The notes under the pieces: model-generated
Seen by the model: only the letters and a program-made list of their open reading frames with translations
What the model was told of the DNA's origin: nothing
Databases searched by the model: none
From: Mangrovimicrobium sp033283265
Lineage (GTDB): Bacteria > Pseudomonadota > Gammaproteobacteria > Pseudomonadales > Halieaceae
Assembly (NCBI GenBank): GCA_033283265.1
Contig: JAWMQN010000001.1
Span: 310,001 to 374,000 of the forward strand
Reading direction: 5' to 3'
DNA length: 64,000 bases
Translations under genes and position numbers: made by a program
Part shown: positions 28,762-38,651 of the stretch, piece by piece
Layout of the letters: every line of letters begins with the position of its first letter
Position numbering within the stretch: position 1 is the first letter of the stretch

Positions 28762-30414
28762 GTGGAACGTGAATCTATGGAATTCGATGTGGTCATCGTT
28801 GGCGCTGGCCCTGCGGGTCTTTCTGCCGCTTGCCGCATCATGCAACTGGCCCAGGAGAAGGAACAGGAAATCACCGTATGTGTGGTCGAGAAAGGTTCCG
28901 AGGTCGGTGCCCATATCCTTTCCGGCGCGGTACTCGAACCGCGGGCAATGAACGAACTCTTCCCCAACTGGCAGGAGCTGGGTGCGCCGCTCAATACCAA
29001 GGTTACCGGCGACACCTTCTACCTCTACACCAGTGCTACCGGGGCAATCACCCTCCCCAACTTCATGATTCCCAAGCCCACCCATAACGAGGGCAACTAC
29101 ATCGTCTCCATGGGTAATGTCTGCCGCTGGCTGGCGGAGCAGGCGGAAGGTCTTGGTGTGGAGGTCTATCCCGGCTTTGCCGCCGCCGAGGTGCTGTTCA
29201 ACGAGGATGGCTCGGTAAAGGGCATTGCGACCGGCGATATGGGCATCAGTGCCGACGGCGAGCACAAGGACAGCTACATGCCCGGCATGGAGCTGCACGC
29301 CAAGTACACGCTGTTCGCCGAGGGCTGTCGCGGTCACCTGGGCAAGCAGTTGATGGAGCGTTTCGGCCTCGCTGACGGCAAGGACCCCCAGCACTACGGT
29401 ATCGGTATCAAGGAAATCTGGGAAATCGATCCGGCCAAACACGAAGAGGGCCGGGTTGAACACGGCCTGGGCTGGCCGCTGGCAGAAAACGGCGCCACCG
29501 GCGGCGGTTTTCTCTACCACGCTGAAAACAACCAGGTCTACCTCGGCCTGATCACTGACCTCAGTTACGACAATGCCAATCTCAGCCCCTACGAGGAATT
29601 CCAGCGCTGGAAGCACCACCCCACGGTGACCAAGTACCTGGAGGGCGCCACCCGCCTCGCCTACGGCGCGCGGGCCATTACCAAGGGCGGTTACAACTCC
29701 CTGCCCAAGATGCACTTCCCCGGTGGCCTGCTGATCGGCTGTGACGCGGGCACCCTGAACTCGGTCAAGATCAAGGGCAATCACACCGCGATGAAAAGCG
29801 GCATGCTGGCGGCGGAAGCAGTAGTCGAGGCGATCGGTCAGGGCGACGCGCGCCCGGCGGACCTCGGGAGCTTTGCGGAGAAAGTCGAAGGTTCCTGGTT
29901 GCACGATGAACTCTATACCACGCGCAACTTCTCCGGTTTCATGCACAAGTTCGGTTTCCTGATCGGCTCCGCCCTGGTGTGGATCGACCAGAACATCTTC
30001 GGTGGCAAGCTGCCCTTCACCGTGCACGATACCAAGCCGGACTACGCGGCGATGAAGCCGGTGGCGGAGTGCAAGCCCATCGAATATCCCAAGCCGGATA
30101 ACAAGATCAGCTTTGACCGCCTGTCCTCGGTGTTTCTCTCCAACACCAACCACGAGGAAGACCAGCCCTGCCACCTGACCCTGAAGGACCCCAGTGTCCC
30201 GATGGAAATCAATTATCCGAAGTGGGCTGAGCCGGCGCAGCGCTACTGCCCTGCCGGTGTGTACGAGGTGGTCGAGGACGAAAACGGCAAGCGTTTCCAG
30301 ATCAACGGGCAGAACTGCGTCCACTGTAAAACCTGCGATATCAAGGATCCGTCGCAGAACATCGTCTGGGTCACCCCGGAAGGTTTCGGCGGGCCCAACT
30401 ACCCGAACATGTAA
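28762..30414 (+). CDS. Electron transfer flavoprotein-ubiquinone oxidoreductase
   Basis: Membrane-associated enzyme that passes electrons from reduced ETF to ubiquinone. The protein is 550 residues from the GTG at 28762 (reads VERESMEFDVVIVGAGPAG), with AGAGGA 8 nt upstream; this matches the Pseudomonas N-terminus, while the frame open from 28624 covers promoter sequence. FAD-binding GAGPAGLSAA is at the start, and the C-terminal 4Fe-4S ligands are YCPAGVYE plus CVHCKTC. Followed by a strong terminator. Confidence 0.95.
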   Translation: MERESMEFDVVIVGAGPAGLSAACRIMQLAQEKEQEITVCVVEKGSEVGAHILSGAVLEPRAMNELFPNWQELGAPLNTKVTGDTFYLYTSATGAITLPNFMIPKPTHNEGNYIVSMGNVCRWLAEQAEGLGVEVYPGFAAAEVLFNEDGSVKGIATGDMGISADGEHKDSYMPGMELHAKYTLFAEGCRGHLGKQLMERFGLADGKDPQHYGIGIKEIWEIDPAKHEEGRVEHGLGWPLAENGATGGGFLYHAENNQVYLGLITDLSYDNANLSPYEEFQRWKHHPTVTKYLEGATRLAYGARAITKGGYNSLPKMHFPGGLLIGCDAGTLNSVKIKGNHTAMKSGMLAAEAVVEAIGQGDARPADLGSFAEKVEGSWLHDELYTTRNFSGFMHKFGFLIGSALVWIDQNIFGGKLPFTVHDTKPDYAAMKPVAECKPIEYPKPDNKISFDRLSSVFLSNTNHEEDQPCHLTLKDPSVPMEINYPKWAEPAQRYCPAGVYEVVEDENGKRFQINGQNCVHCKTCDIKDPSQNIVWVTPEGFGGPNYPNM

Positions 30415-30429
30415 GCAGGTGCAGTACGC

Positions 30430-30459
30430 AAAAAGGCGGGTTTAACCCGCCTTTTTTTG
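30430..30459 (+). terminator. Intrinsic terminator after ETF-QO
   Basis: A-run, stem GGCGGGT/ACCCGCC, small loop TTA and a run of seven T. The A-run gives it activity on the minus strand too, useful because the next gene is convergent. Confidence 0.9.
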
Positions 30460-30474
30460 TCCCGCTGATGGGGC

Positions 30475-30987
30475 TCACGCCAGTTGGAAGCTGTAGCTAC
30501 CGCTGTGGATACAGTGGTTTTCGTCGGCCAGTGCCACCAGCCGGTACCACGCCCCGCGGGTGAAGAGTGCGCTCAGCCCGTGCCAGAGCGAGAGCACCGC
30601 GACACCCTCCAGCGCCTGTTCTGTTCCCAGGGGAAACTCGGGGGAGATCACTACGGTTTTACCGGTGTTCAGAGTGGCGACCAGCAGGCTGCCCTCCTCG
30701 CTGACATCGGTGACCAGTAGTGGATGCAGGTCCACCCTGATTCGCCATTTTTCCACTGGCGTAACCAGGTAGTAATCGCCGTCTGCTTCCCGGCGCAGGA
30801 TGCTGGCAAAGAGGTTGCGCAGGGATTCGCGCTCGATCGCGGTACCCTCGTGATACCAGGTACCGTCCGCGGCAATGCGGATATCGATATCGCCCGAGAG
30901 TTCCGGCTGCCAGAGATGGAGGGGCGGAGCATCAAAGTTCCGCCTGGCAGTCAGCTGCTTCTCGATTTTCTCAAGCGAGTCCGACAC
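30475..30987 (-). CDS. DUF1285 family protein
   Basis: 170 residues, cytoplasmic, unknown function. Family features are IDIRIAADGTWYHEGTAIER, LFASILRREADGDYYLVTPVEK and a beta-rich C-terminal half. Structures of this family resemble small beta-barrel regulators, but no activity is established. Upstream serA is on the same strand across a 40-nt gap. Confidence 0.85.
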   Translation of the reverse strand: MSDSLEKIEKQLTARRNFDAPPLHLWQPELSGDIDIRIAADGTWYHEGTAIERESLRNLFASILRREADGDYYLVTPVEKWRIRVDLHPLLVTDVSEEGSLLVATLNTGKTVVISPEFPLGTEQALEGVAVLSLWHGLSALFTRGAWYRLVALADENHCIHSGSYSFQLA

Positions 30988-31027
30988 CCTGCCCTCCGTG
31001 AATCGCCCTTGCAGCGAAGACCCTTGC

Positions 31028-32212
31028 TCAGGCGCAGTTTCCGATCAGGCGCACATTGATGACACCGTTGAGTGCACGCATGGTGTCGAGCACTGCCTCG
31101 GTAACCTCACCTTCGATATCAATCAGATTATAGGCAATCTCATCGCGGCTCTTGTTGAGCATGTCGATGACGTTGATGTTCTCGTTGGCAAGAATCGAGA
31201 GCACACTGCCGAGAATCTTGGGCACGTTTTCATTGGTAACGGACAGGCGGCAGCCACTGACGCGCTCCAGCACGAGCGTGGGGAAGTTAACAGAGTTGCG
31301 AATGTTGCCGTTCTCGAGGAAATCCCTCAATTGCTCGGCCGCCATGATCGCGCAGTTGTCCTCCGCCTCGTCCGTGCTGGCGCCGATGTGCGGCATCAGC
31401 AGGACGTCATCGCGGCCGATCAGTGCGGGCGACGGGAAGTCGGCGATATAGCGGCGCAGGCGATCGCCGTTCAGCGCCTCGACCAGTGACGCCTCATCGA
31501 CAATCTCCTGGCGGGCAAAGTTGAGCAGGCAGGCGCCGGGCTTCAGTGCGTTGAACAGCTCGGCATTGATCAGGCCGCGGGTGCTGTCCAGCACCGGCAG
31601 GTGCAGGCTGATGTAGTCACAGCGGGCGAACAGCGCGGACAGGGTCTCGGCGCGGCGGACCTGGCTGGAGAGCCGCCACGCCGCTTCGACTGACAGTGCC
31701 GGGTCGAAACCGATCACTTCCATACCCATGGTCAAAGCCATTTCAGCGACCAGTGAACCGATCGCCCCCAGGCCGACGACACCGAGGGTTTTGCCCACCA
31801 GTTCGCTGCCTTTGAATTGCTTCTTCTGCGCTTCCAGGGTGCGATGCATCTCGCCCATATCATCCATGCCAGCCAGCGTATCCACGTAGCGCATGCCCTC
31901 GATGATTCCCCGGGAACCCAGCAGGAGACCCGCAGCAACCAGTTCCTTTACCGCGTTGGCATTGGCACCGGGGCTGTTGAAGACGGGAATGCCGCGTTTG
32001 CTGCACTCGGCCACCGGGATATTGTTTACCCCGGCACCTGCGCGGCCGATTGCCAGCACTGAGTCGGGGATATCCTCGGCGGCAAGCTTGTGACTGCGCA
32101 ACAGGATGGCGTCGGGGTGGGCGAACTCGCTGGCGATTTCATAACGATCTCGCGGCAGCCGATCAAGGCCACGAACGGAGATCTGGTTGAGCGTTAGTAT
32201 CTGGCGTGCCAT
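31028..32212 (-). CDS. serA: D-3-phosphoglycerate dehydrogenase with ACT domain
   Basis: First enzyme of serine synthesis, oxidising 3-phosphoglycerate with NAD+. 394 residues. The Rossmann motif is GVVGLGAIGSLVAEMA near residue 145. Catalytic Arg lies in NFARQEIVDEASL, and the His in LMPHIGAST. The last 75 residues are an ACT domain (RLSVTNENVPKILGSVLSIL), the likely serine-feedback site. It is the short form found in many marine and Gram-positive bacteria rather than the 410-residue E. coli enzyme. It follows ppiD by 17 nt. Confidence 0.9.
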   Translation of the reverse strand: MARQILTLNQISVRGLDRLPRDRYEIASEFAHPDAILLRSHKLAAEDIPDSVLAIGRAGAGVNNIPVAECSKRGIPVFNSPGANANAVKELVAAGLLLGSRGIIEGMRYVDTLAGMDDMGEMHRTLEAQKKQFKGSELVGKTLGVVGLGAIGSLVAEMALTMGMEVIGFDPALSVEAAWRLSSQVRRAETLSALFARCDYISLHLPVLDSTRGLINAELFNALKPGACLLNFARQEIVDEASLVEALNGDRLRRYIADFPSPALIGRDDVLLMPHIGASTDEAEDNCAIMAAEQLRDFLENGNIRNSVNFPTLVLERVSGCRLSVTNENVPKILGSVLSILANENINVIDMLNKSRDEIAYNLIDIEGEVTEAVLDTMRALNGVINVRLIGNCA

Positions 32213-32229
32213 TGCAACCTCGTAAGAAT

Positions 32230-34110
32230 TTACATTACGTCGATTTCGGCTGCGTCGCGCAGCCCTTGACGGTATTCGGTATCGATAATCTGGCCGAACT
32301 CACCGCTTACCAGGCGGGTGAGGCCCTGCCGCTCTACTTCCGGCAGGCCGTCGGCGGAACCCGGGCTAACATTGTTCAGCTGGTAAACGTAGAAGTCGCC
32401 ATTGGGCGCCGCAACGATGTCGGCCTGGCTGCTGCCCGGTTCAGGCGGCTGCAGGCGGAATGCGGCGGCGGCCAGCGCCGGGGGCAAGGTGCTGTTGCGT
32501 CGGGTCACGCCCAGCTCGACCTGCCACTCGTAGTTCTCGGCATTTGCCAGCGCGTCCATTGCGCCACCGTCACGCAGTATTTGCAGTGCGCTTTGGGCAG
32601 CGGATCGGGCTGCGGATCGCGCCCGGGCCTCGGAAATTTCCGCCACGATCCGTTCGCGAACATCCGCCAGCGGCAGGATCTCAGGCTGACGGTGCCGGGT
32701 AACGTGGAGGACCACCCAATGTCCTGGCTCCACCTCTATCACATCGCTGTTCAGGCCGCCGTTGAGGACATCTTCGGAAAACGCCGCAGCAAGCAGAGCC
32801 TGGTTGGCAAACAGCCCGCTGGCCTGCTGGCGCGATACCGGTGCGCTGTGCTGCACTTCCAGCTCGAGTTCCTGTGCCGGCATATTGAGGTTTTCCGCGT
32901 TGAAAGACAGGTCCTTCAAGGATTCAACCACCACCAGCAACTCGTTGCCCGCAGTCTCCATGCTCAGGCGTTCCTCGAGTTCCGGGCGCAGCTCTTCCAG
33001 GCTGGGAGCCTTGCCTGCCAGTTGTTCGGTAAGCTTGATGAAATGTGTACCTGCATCGGTGACGACTGCCGCGGAAGTCTCGCCGACGCCAAGTTGTGCG
33101 ATAGCCTCTTCCATCGGCTCGGGGAATACATCTCCGCCGGTGAATCCGAGATCACCACCTGCGGCCGACGAGCCGATGTCATCGGAGAAACGCTCGGCCA
33201 GCGCGGCAAAATCGTCACCGGCAGCCAAAGCGGCTTCGACCTCAGCGATCCGCTTCTGGTAGTCGGTGTCGCTCTCGCCTTCGGCCTGGCTGAGCAGAAT
33301 GTGTGACACGCGGCTCTGGGACTGGTATTCCCCGTGGGCGATTTCCTGCTGGTAGGCGATCTCGAGTGCCTGTTCGGAAACCGGCTGGGCGAAATCTTCC
33401 TTGCGCAGTTCTATGTAATCCAGTTCAACCGTCTCGGGAGAGCGGAAGGATTCAAGTTGCGCCTGGTAGAATGCTTCAACCTCTGCGTCATCCACGTCCC
33501 GTTCGATCTGGAAATTTGTCAGGGGAACGGTCAGGTACTTGATATCACGCTGCTCCTCGACGATTGCTGCCGCGAGCGCCAGCTCAGCGGGTGTCGCGAA
33601 GTCGCTGGCGGCCAGGCCGGTTCTGGCCTGGCTGGCCAGCAGGTCATCGATCATCGCCTGGCGGAAACTCGCCGGCGAGTAACCTGATTCTGCGAGCATT
33701 GCGCGGTACATCTGTTCAGAGAACTGGCCGTCGACCTGGAACTGTTCCATGTTGCCGATAACGGCACCCAACTGCGCGTCCGAGATGTGCAGGCCCATGC
33801 TCTCAGCCGACTGAATCAAAAGTTTCCGCGAGATTAGCGCGGCCATCGCGCGCTGGGACACGGCCTGATCCTCCAGCATGGCGGGATCGAAGTTGTCCCC
33901 CATGGCGGCGATCAGTCGACGCTGTTCGATACTGACAGCCTGTTGCAGTTCGCCCGGCTCGATCGCTTCGCCGTTGACTTCCGCCACCGCGGAACTGCTA
34001 CCCCCAAGCAGAATGGATTCCACGCCCCAGAAGGCGAAAGCGAGGACGATCAGGCCGATAATGACTTTCGCTGTCGTTCCTTGAGTACTTTTGCGAATAT
34101 CCTGAAGCAT
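32230..34110 (-). CDS. ppiD: Periplasmic folding chaperone PpiD (SurA-N/parvulin domains)
   Basis: 626-residue inner-membrane-anchored chaperone that helps newly exported proteins near the Sec translocon. One N-terminal span (KVIIGLIVLAFAFWGVESIL, about residues 15-34) is followed by a SurA-type N-domain, and then a parvulin domain at about 265-360 (RVSHILLSQAEGE, LGFTGGDVFPEPMEEAI). The protein ends with a second helical domain. It lies downstream of hupB across a terminator, its standard place after lon-hupB. Confidence 0.93.
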   Translation of the reverse strand: MLQDIRKSTQGTTAKVIIGLIVLAFAFWGVESILLGGSSSAVAEVNGEAIEPGELQQAVSIEQRRLIAAMGDNFDPAMLEDQAVSQRAMAALISRKLLIQSAESMGLHISDAQLGAVIGNMEQFQVDGQFSEQMYRAMLAESGYSPASFRQAMIDDLLASQARTGLAASDFATPAELALAAAIVEEQRDIKYLTVPLTNFQIERDVDDAEVEAFYQAQLESFRSPETVELDYIELRKEDFAQPVSEQALEIAYQQEIAHGEYQSQSRVSHILLSQAEGESDTDYQKRIAEVEAALAAGDDFAALAERFSDDIGSSAAGGDLGFTGGDVFPEPMEEAIAQLGVGETSAAVVTDAGTHFIKLTEQLAGKAPSLEELRPELEERLSMETAGNELLVVVESLKDLSFNAENLNMPAQELELEVQHSAPVSRQQASGLFANQALLAAAFSEDVLNGGLNSDVIEVEPGHWVVLHVTRHRQPEILPLADVRERIVAEISEARARSAARSAAQSALQILRDGGAMDALANAENYEWQVELGVTRRNSTLPPALAAAAFRLQPPEPGSSQADIVAAPNGDFYVYQLNNVSPGSADGLPEVERQGLTRLVSGEFGQIIDTEYRQGLRDAAEIDVM

Positions 34111-34143
34111 GGTTCAATGTCTCTGGTTATAAAAAGCTCTATC

Positions 34144-34172
34144 AAAAAAAAAGCGCACCCTGCAAAGTGCGC
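34144..34172 (-). terminator. Intrinsic terminator of hupB
   Basis: On the minus strand a GCGCAC/GTGCGC stem with an 8-nt loop is followed by nine T. It separates hupB from ppiD. Confidence 0.85.
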
Positions 34173-34245
34173 CTTTTGTACGAGTTGGTCGCTACCGATC
34201 TTACTGGTTTTTGCAGTATGAAACGCTAGCTAGCCGAGCACGTTG

Positions 34246-34521
34246 TCAGGAGTTTACGGCGTCCTTGAGTGCTTTACCCGCCTTGAAACCCGGAACGTTT
34301 GAGGCGGCAATCTGGATGGTTGCGCCGGTTTGCGGGTTGCGGCCGGTACGAGCGGCGCGCGGCTTGACGGAGAAAGTACCAAAGCCTACCAGGGAAACCT
34401 GGTCGCCTTTTTTCAGCGCATCGGTGATGCTGTCGACTACGGCGTCGAGCGCCCGGCTGGCAGATGCTTTGGGCAGGTCAGCGGCGGCTGCAATAGCGTC
34501 GATCAGTTCGGTTTTGTTCAC
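34246..34521 (-). CDS. hupB: DNA-binding protein HU-beta
   Basis: 91-residue nucleoid protein that bends and compacts DNA. It starts at GTG 34521 (reads VNKTELIDAIAAAADLPK) with AAGGGG 6-7 nt upstream; the frame is open to 34650, but that extension is promoter sequence. The DNA-binding arm is complete: GFGTFSVKPRAARTGRNPQTG. A consensus TATAAT on the minus strand about 40 nt upstream is a likely -10 box. Next to lon as usual. Confidence 0.96.
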   Translation of the reverse strand: MNKTELIDAIAAAADLPKASASRALDAVVDSITDALKKGDQVSLVGFGTFSVKPRAARTGRNPQTGATIQIAASNVPGFKAGKALKDAVNS

Positions 34522-34705
34522 ACTTATCCCCTTAAAAGGTTGGTCTGCAATACTGTTAATTATATCGGCCTGTAAAGGCTGAAAATCGGAAAGGGCCCGT
34601 ACAGCACGGGAGTTCAGGGACCGTCCGTAGCCAGCAATTCGGGCACCCATGGTTGACGGACGACTCTATACCGAGCGGCAACGGCAGTCAACAAAGACGC
34701 CTTCG

Positions 34706-37117
34706 TCAGTGCGTATTTATACGGTTTTTTTCCTCTTCGGAGAGGTCTTTAGCTTTGGTGACACTGTTCGCCAGATAGTCCTCATCGCTGAGTGGCTCGG
34801 GCATGGATTCGAGTGCGATCGAGAGCACTTCGTCGATCCATTTCACCGCGCGAATGTTCAGATCGTGTTTTATGTTATCGGGTATTTCTTTCAGGTCGCG
34901 CTCGTTTTCCTTGGGAATGATTACCGTCTTGATGCCACCCCGACGCGCGGCGAGAAGCTTTTCCTTCAGTCCGCCAATGGGCAGGACTTCACCGCGCAGG
35001 GTGATCTCGCCAGTCATGGCAACGTCGGCGCGAACTGGTATTTTCGTCAGGATGGAGACCAGTGCTGTACACATCGCAATACCGGCACTCGGGCCATCTT
35101 TGGGCGTCGCGCCTTCGGGTACGTGAATATGGATATCGTGCTGTTCGTGGTAACTCGCGGGAATACCCAGGAACTGCGAGCGGCTGCGCACAACGGTGGT
35201 TGCGGCCTGGATGGATTCCTGCATCACGTCGCCGAGAGAGCCGGTTTTTACATACCTGCCCTTCCCTGCCACCGCGACAGCTTCGATAGTCAGCAGTTCG
35301 CCGCCCACCGACGTCCAGGCGAGCCCGGTGACCTGCCCGACCTTGTTCTCTTCCTCGGCGATGCCGTAGTTGAATTTACGCACGCCGAGCAGGTCGGCGA
35401 GCATTTCCGCAGTGACTATCGAGCCGCCCTGGGCGTCGCCGACGGTGATGGCCTTGACCATCTTGCGACAGACTTTGGCGATCTCGCGTTCCAGCGACCG
35501 CACACCCGCTTCACGGGTGTAGTAACGGATGATGTCGATCACCGCTTCCCGGGGTACGCTGATCTCGTCGGGCTTGAGGCCGTTGAGCTTGATCTGCTTG
35601 GGAATGAGGTAGCGCTCGGCAATATTGAGCTTTTCATCCTCGGTGTAGCCCGGGATGCGGATGACCTCCATGCGATCCAGCAGCGGCCCGGGAATATTCA
35701 TGGTGTTCGATGTGCAGACGAACATGACGTCGGAGAGATCGTAGTCCACTTCCAGGTAGTGGTCGTTGAAAGCGTGGTTCTGCTCCGGATCGAGCACTTC
35801 CAGCATTGCGGACGCCGGATCGCCCCGGTGGTCCATGCCCATCTTGTCGATCTCGTCGAGCAGGAACAGCGGATTGCGGACACCGGCCTTGGCCATTTTC
35901 TGCAGCAGCTTGCCTGGCATGGAGCCGATGTAGGTGCGCCGGTGGCCACGAATCTCGGCCTCGTCGCGCACACCGCCCAGTGCCATGCGCACAAACTTGC
36001 GATTGGTGGCACGGGCGATCGACTCTCCCAGCGAGGTTTTACCCACCCCGGGCGGCCCCACCAGGCAGAGTACCGGCCCTTTGACCTTGCGCACCCGCTT
36101 CTGTACGGCGAGGTATTCGACAATCCGGTCCTTTACTTCCTCGAGCCCGTAATGATCTTCATCGAGGATCTGAGCCGCGCGGCGCAGGTCGTGCTTGACC
36201 TTGCTGCGTTTCGACCAGGGCACGCTGACCATCCAGTCGATATAACTGCGCACCACAGATGCCTCTGCGGACATCGGCGACATCATCTTGAGCTTGCCCA
36301 GCTCAGCTTCGGCTTTCTGCTTTGCCTCGGCTGGCATGTTGGCCTTGTCGATGCGGGACTGTAGTTCGTCGAGCTCGTTGGGGGCTTCGTCCAGTTCGCC
36401 GAGTTCTTTCTGGATGGCCTTCATCTGCTCATTCAGGTAGTACTCGCGCTGGCTCTTCTCCATCTGTTTCTTGACCCGGCCACGAATCCGCTTCTCGACC
36501 TGGAACAGGTCAATCTCGGCCTCCATCAGGCCCATCAGGTGATCGAGGCGCTCGCGAATGTTGGCGATTTCAAGAATTCGTTGCTTTTCGGCGAGATCGA
36601 CACTCAGGTGCGCCGCAATGGTATCCGCCAGCCGGCCGGGTTCGTCTATGCCGGTCAGTGAGGTAAGTACTTCGGCCGGGACTTTCTTGCTCAGATTGAC
36701 GTATTTTTCGAACTGCGAATTGGTCGAGCGCAGCAGAGCCTCAGCTTCGCTCTCGGGGATGATTTCGCTTTCGATTTCCCTGACATGGGCGATGGCGAAG
36801 GGGCCATCGTCATCCACACTGTCGACAGCGGCGCGATAGCCGCCTTCCACCAGCACCTTGATGGTGCCGTCGGGCAGCTTCAGGAGTTGGAGGATATTGG
36901 AGACCGTGCCTACTTGGTAGATGTCCCCCGCACCGGGGTTGTCATCCGAGGCGTTGAGCTGCGCGACCAACAGTACCTGCTTGTCGTTTGCCATGGCGTC
37001 CTCGAGTGCTTCGATGGACTTCTCGCGACCGACGAACAGCGGCAGCACCATGTGGGGATAGACCACCACATCTCTGAGCGGCAGGAGGGGAAGCGTGATT
37101 ACGTTCGATGAACCCAT
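34706..37117 (-). CDS. lon: ATP-dependent protease Lon
   Basis: 803-residue protease that degrades misfolded and regulatory proteins. It has an N-terminal substrate domain (LPLLPLRDVVVYPHMVLPLF), the AAA+ module with Walker A GPPGVGKTSLG near 355 and Walker B FLLDEIDKMG, and the proteolytic domain with catalytic Ser in PKDGPSAGIAM (about residue 680) and Lys in the GGLKEKLLAA region. GGAG precedes the ATG. A heat-shock-type promoter is predicted upstream. Confidence 0.97.
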   Translation of the reverse strand: MGSSNVITLPLLPLRDVVVYPHMVLPLFVGREKSIEALEDAMANDKQVLLVAQLNASDDNPGAGDIYQVGTVSNILQLLKLPDGTIKVLVEGGYRAAVDSVDDDGPFAIAHVREIESEIIPESEAEALLRSTNSQFEKYVNLSKKVPAEVLTSLTGIDEPGRLADTIAAHLSVDLAEKQRILEIANIRERLDHLMGLMEAEIDLFQVEKRIRGRVKKQMEKSQREYYLNEQMKAIQKELGELDEAPNELDELQSRIDKANMPAEAKQKAEAELGKLKMMSPMSAEASVVRSYIDWMVSVPWSKRSKVKHDLRRAAQILDEDHYGLEEVKDRIVEYLAVQKRVRKVKGPVLCLVGPPGVGKTSLGESIARATNRKFVRMALGGVRDEAEIRGHRRTYIGSMPGKLLQKMAKAGVRNPLFLLDEIDKMGMDHRGDPASAMLEVLDPEQNHAFNDHYLEVDYDLSDVMFVCTSNTMNIPGPLLDRMEVIRIPGYTEDEKLNIAERYLIPKQIKLNGLKPDEISVPREAVIDIIRYYTREAGVRSLEREIAKVCRKMVKAITVGDAQGGSIVTAEMLADLLGVRKFNYGIAEEENKVGQVTGLAWTSVGGELLTIEAVAVAGKGRYVKTGSLGDVMQESIQAATTVVRSRSQFLGIPASYHEQHDIHIHVPEGATPKDGPSAGIAMCTALVSILTKIPVRADVAMTGEITLRGEVLPIGGLKEKLLAARRGGIKTVIIPKENERDLKEIPDNIKHDLNIRAVKWIDEVLSIALESMPEPLSDEDYLANSVTKAKDLSEEEKNRINTH

Positions 37118-37158
37118 GTCTATCTCCGGATTGGGCTGAATTCGGTGCTACATTCCGG

Positions 37159-37186
37159 ATATGGGGTCGACAACCGGAATTACAAG
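37159..37186 (-). promoter_or_regulatory. Predicted sigma-32 heat-shock promoter of lon
   Basis: Minus-strand CTTGTAA (37186-37180), 13-nt spacer, CCCCATAT (37166-37159). This is one base off the sigma-32 -35 box and matches the -10 box, with the usual spacing. It would start RNA about 33 nt before the lon ATG. Confidence 0.7.
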
Positions 37187-37248
37187 CACCGACTGGCCTG
37201 CAGGCGCAGGAGTGGCGCGACGCCCGGGCAGCCAGCCCGGGCGCCCGG

Positions 37249-38541
37249 TCAATCGTCAGTCGACGCAGCGCGTGCGGTGGGTTCGCTGTTCTGGTAAACC
37301 AGCAGCGGCTCTGAATCACCGCGGATCACCGACTCATCGATGACTACTTTGCTGACGTCGTTCCGTGACGGGATGTTGTACATGGAGTCCAGCAGTACGC
37401 CTTCAAGAATCGAGCGCAGGCCGCGGGCCCCGGTTTTTCTCTCCATCGCCCTCTCGGCGACAGCGCGCAGGCCGTCCTCGCGGAAGTCGACTTCGACGCC
37501 TTCCATCTCGAACAGCTTGCTGTACTGCTTGGTCAGCGAGTTCTTCGGTTCGGTGAGAATCTGCACCAGGGCCTCGATGTCGAGTTCTTCCAGCGTGGCG
37601 ATGACCGGCAGGCGGCCAACGAACTCGGGAATGAGCCCGTACTGGACGAGGTCTTCCGGCTCGAGATCGAGCAGCAACTGGCCGGTGTTACGCTTCTCGT
37701 CCTTGCTCTTGACCTCCGCGTTGAAGCCGATGCCGCCCTTTTCTGAGCGGTTGCGGATGACCTTGTCGAGACCGGCAAATGCGCCGCCGCAGATGAACAG
37801 GATATTCGAGGTGTCGACCTGCAGGAACTCCTGCTGGGGATGCTTGCGCCCGCCCTGCGGCGGCACCGAGGCAACCGTGCCCTCGATGAGCTTGAGCAGA
37901 GCCTGCTGGACGCCCTCCCCCGATACGTCGCGGGTGATGGAAGGGTTGTCAGACTTGCGCGAGATCTTGTCGATCTCGTCGATGTAGACGATGCCCATCT
38001 GGGCCTTTTCCACGTCGTAGTCGCACTTCTGCAACAGCTTCTGGATGATGTTCTCGACGTCTTCGCCCACGTAGCCGGCTTCGGTCAGCGTGGTGGCGTC
38101 GGCGATCGTGAACGGCACATCCAGCAGGCGGGCCAGGGTTTCCGCCAGCAGAGTCTTGCCGGAGCCGGTCGGGCCGACCAGCAGAATGTTGCTCTTGCCG
38201 AGTTCGACATCGTCGCCGCGACCCTGACCGTGGCGCAGGCGCTTGTAGTGGTTGTATACGGCCACCGACAGCACCTTCTTGGCGCGTTGCTGGCCGATCA
38301 CGTACTCGTCGAGGATCGTTTTGATTTCCTGGGGGACGGGAAGCTTGTCCTTGTTTCCCTCGGTACTGCTCTCCTGCACTTCCTCGCGGATGATGTCGTT
38401 ACAGAGATCTACACACTCATCGCAAATGAAGACAGAGGGACCGGCGATAAGCTTGCGGACTTCGTGCTGGCTCTTTCCGCAGAAGGAGCAGTACAGCAGC
38501 TTGCCGCCGTCATCACCGGATTTACTGGATTGGTCACTCAT
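37249..38541 (-). CDS. clpX: ClpX, ATPase subunit of ClpXP
   Basis: Unfolds tagged proteins and feeds them to ClpP. 430 residues from the ATG at 38541 (a TTG directly before it is ignored). The N-terminal zinc domain has four cysteines (YCSFCGKS and ICDECVDLC). Walker A is VGPTGSGKTLLAE, Walker B IVYIDEIDK, pore loop GYVGEDVE, and the IGF-type ClpP-docking loop is at KGGIGFNAEV. It follows clpP in one operon. Confidence 0.97.
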   Translation of the reverse strand: MSDQSSKSGDDGGKLLYCSFCGKSQHEVRKLIAGPSVFICDECVDLCNDIIREEVQESSTEGNKDKLPVPQEIKTILDEYVIGQQRAKKVLSVAVYNHYKRLRHGQGRGDDVELGKSNILLVGPTGSGKTLLAETLARLLDVPFTIADATTLTEAGYVGEDVENIIQKLLQKCDYDVEKAQMGIVYIDEIDKISRKSDNPSITRDVSGEGVQQALLKLIEGTVASVPPQGGRKHPQQEFLQVDTSNILFICGGAFAGLDKVIRNRSEKGGIGFNAEVKSKDEKRNTGQLLLDLEPEDLVQYGLIPEFVGRLPVIATLEELDIEALVQILTEPKNSLTKQYSKLFEMEGVEVDFREDGLRAVAERAMERKTGARGLRSILEGVLLDSMYNIPSRNDVSKVVIDESVIRGDSEPLLVYQNSEPTARAASTDD

Positions 38542-38651
38542 CAAACCGCCCTACACCTAAATATCAGGATCATCTCAGCTTCAGGTTCAAAGATGATGTT
38601 TTTCATCGTGATTTGCAAGCCCGAGGGGGCCGAAATGCACTGATATGCACC

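Noticed and set aside
34522..34650. N-terminal extension of HU
   Set aside because: The open frame continues but overlaps the likely promoter; the GTG with AAGGGG gives the conserved HU start.
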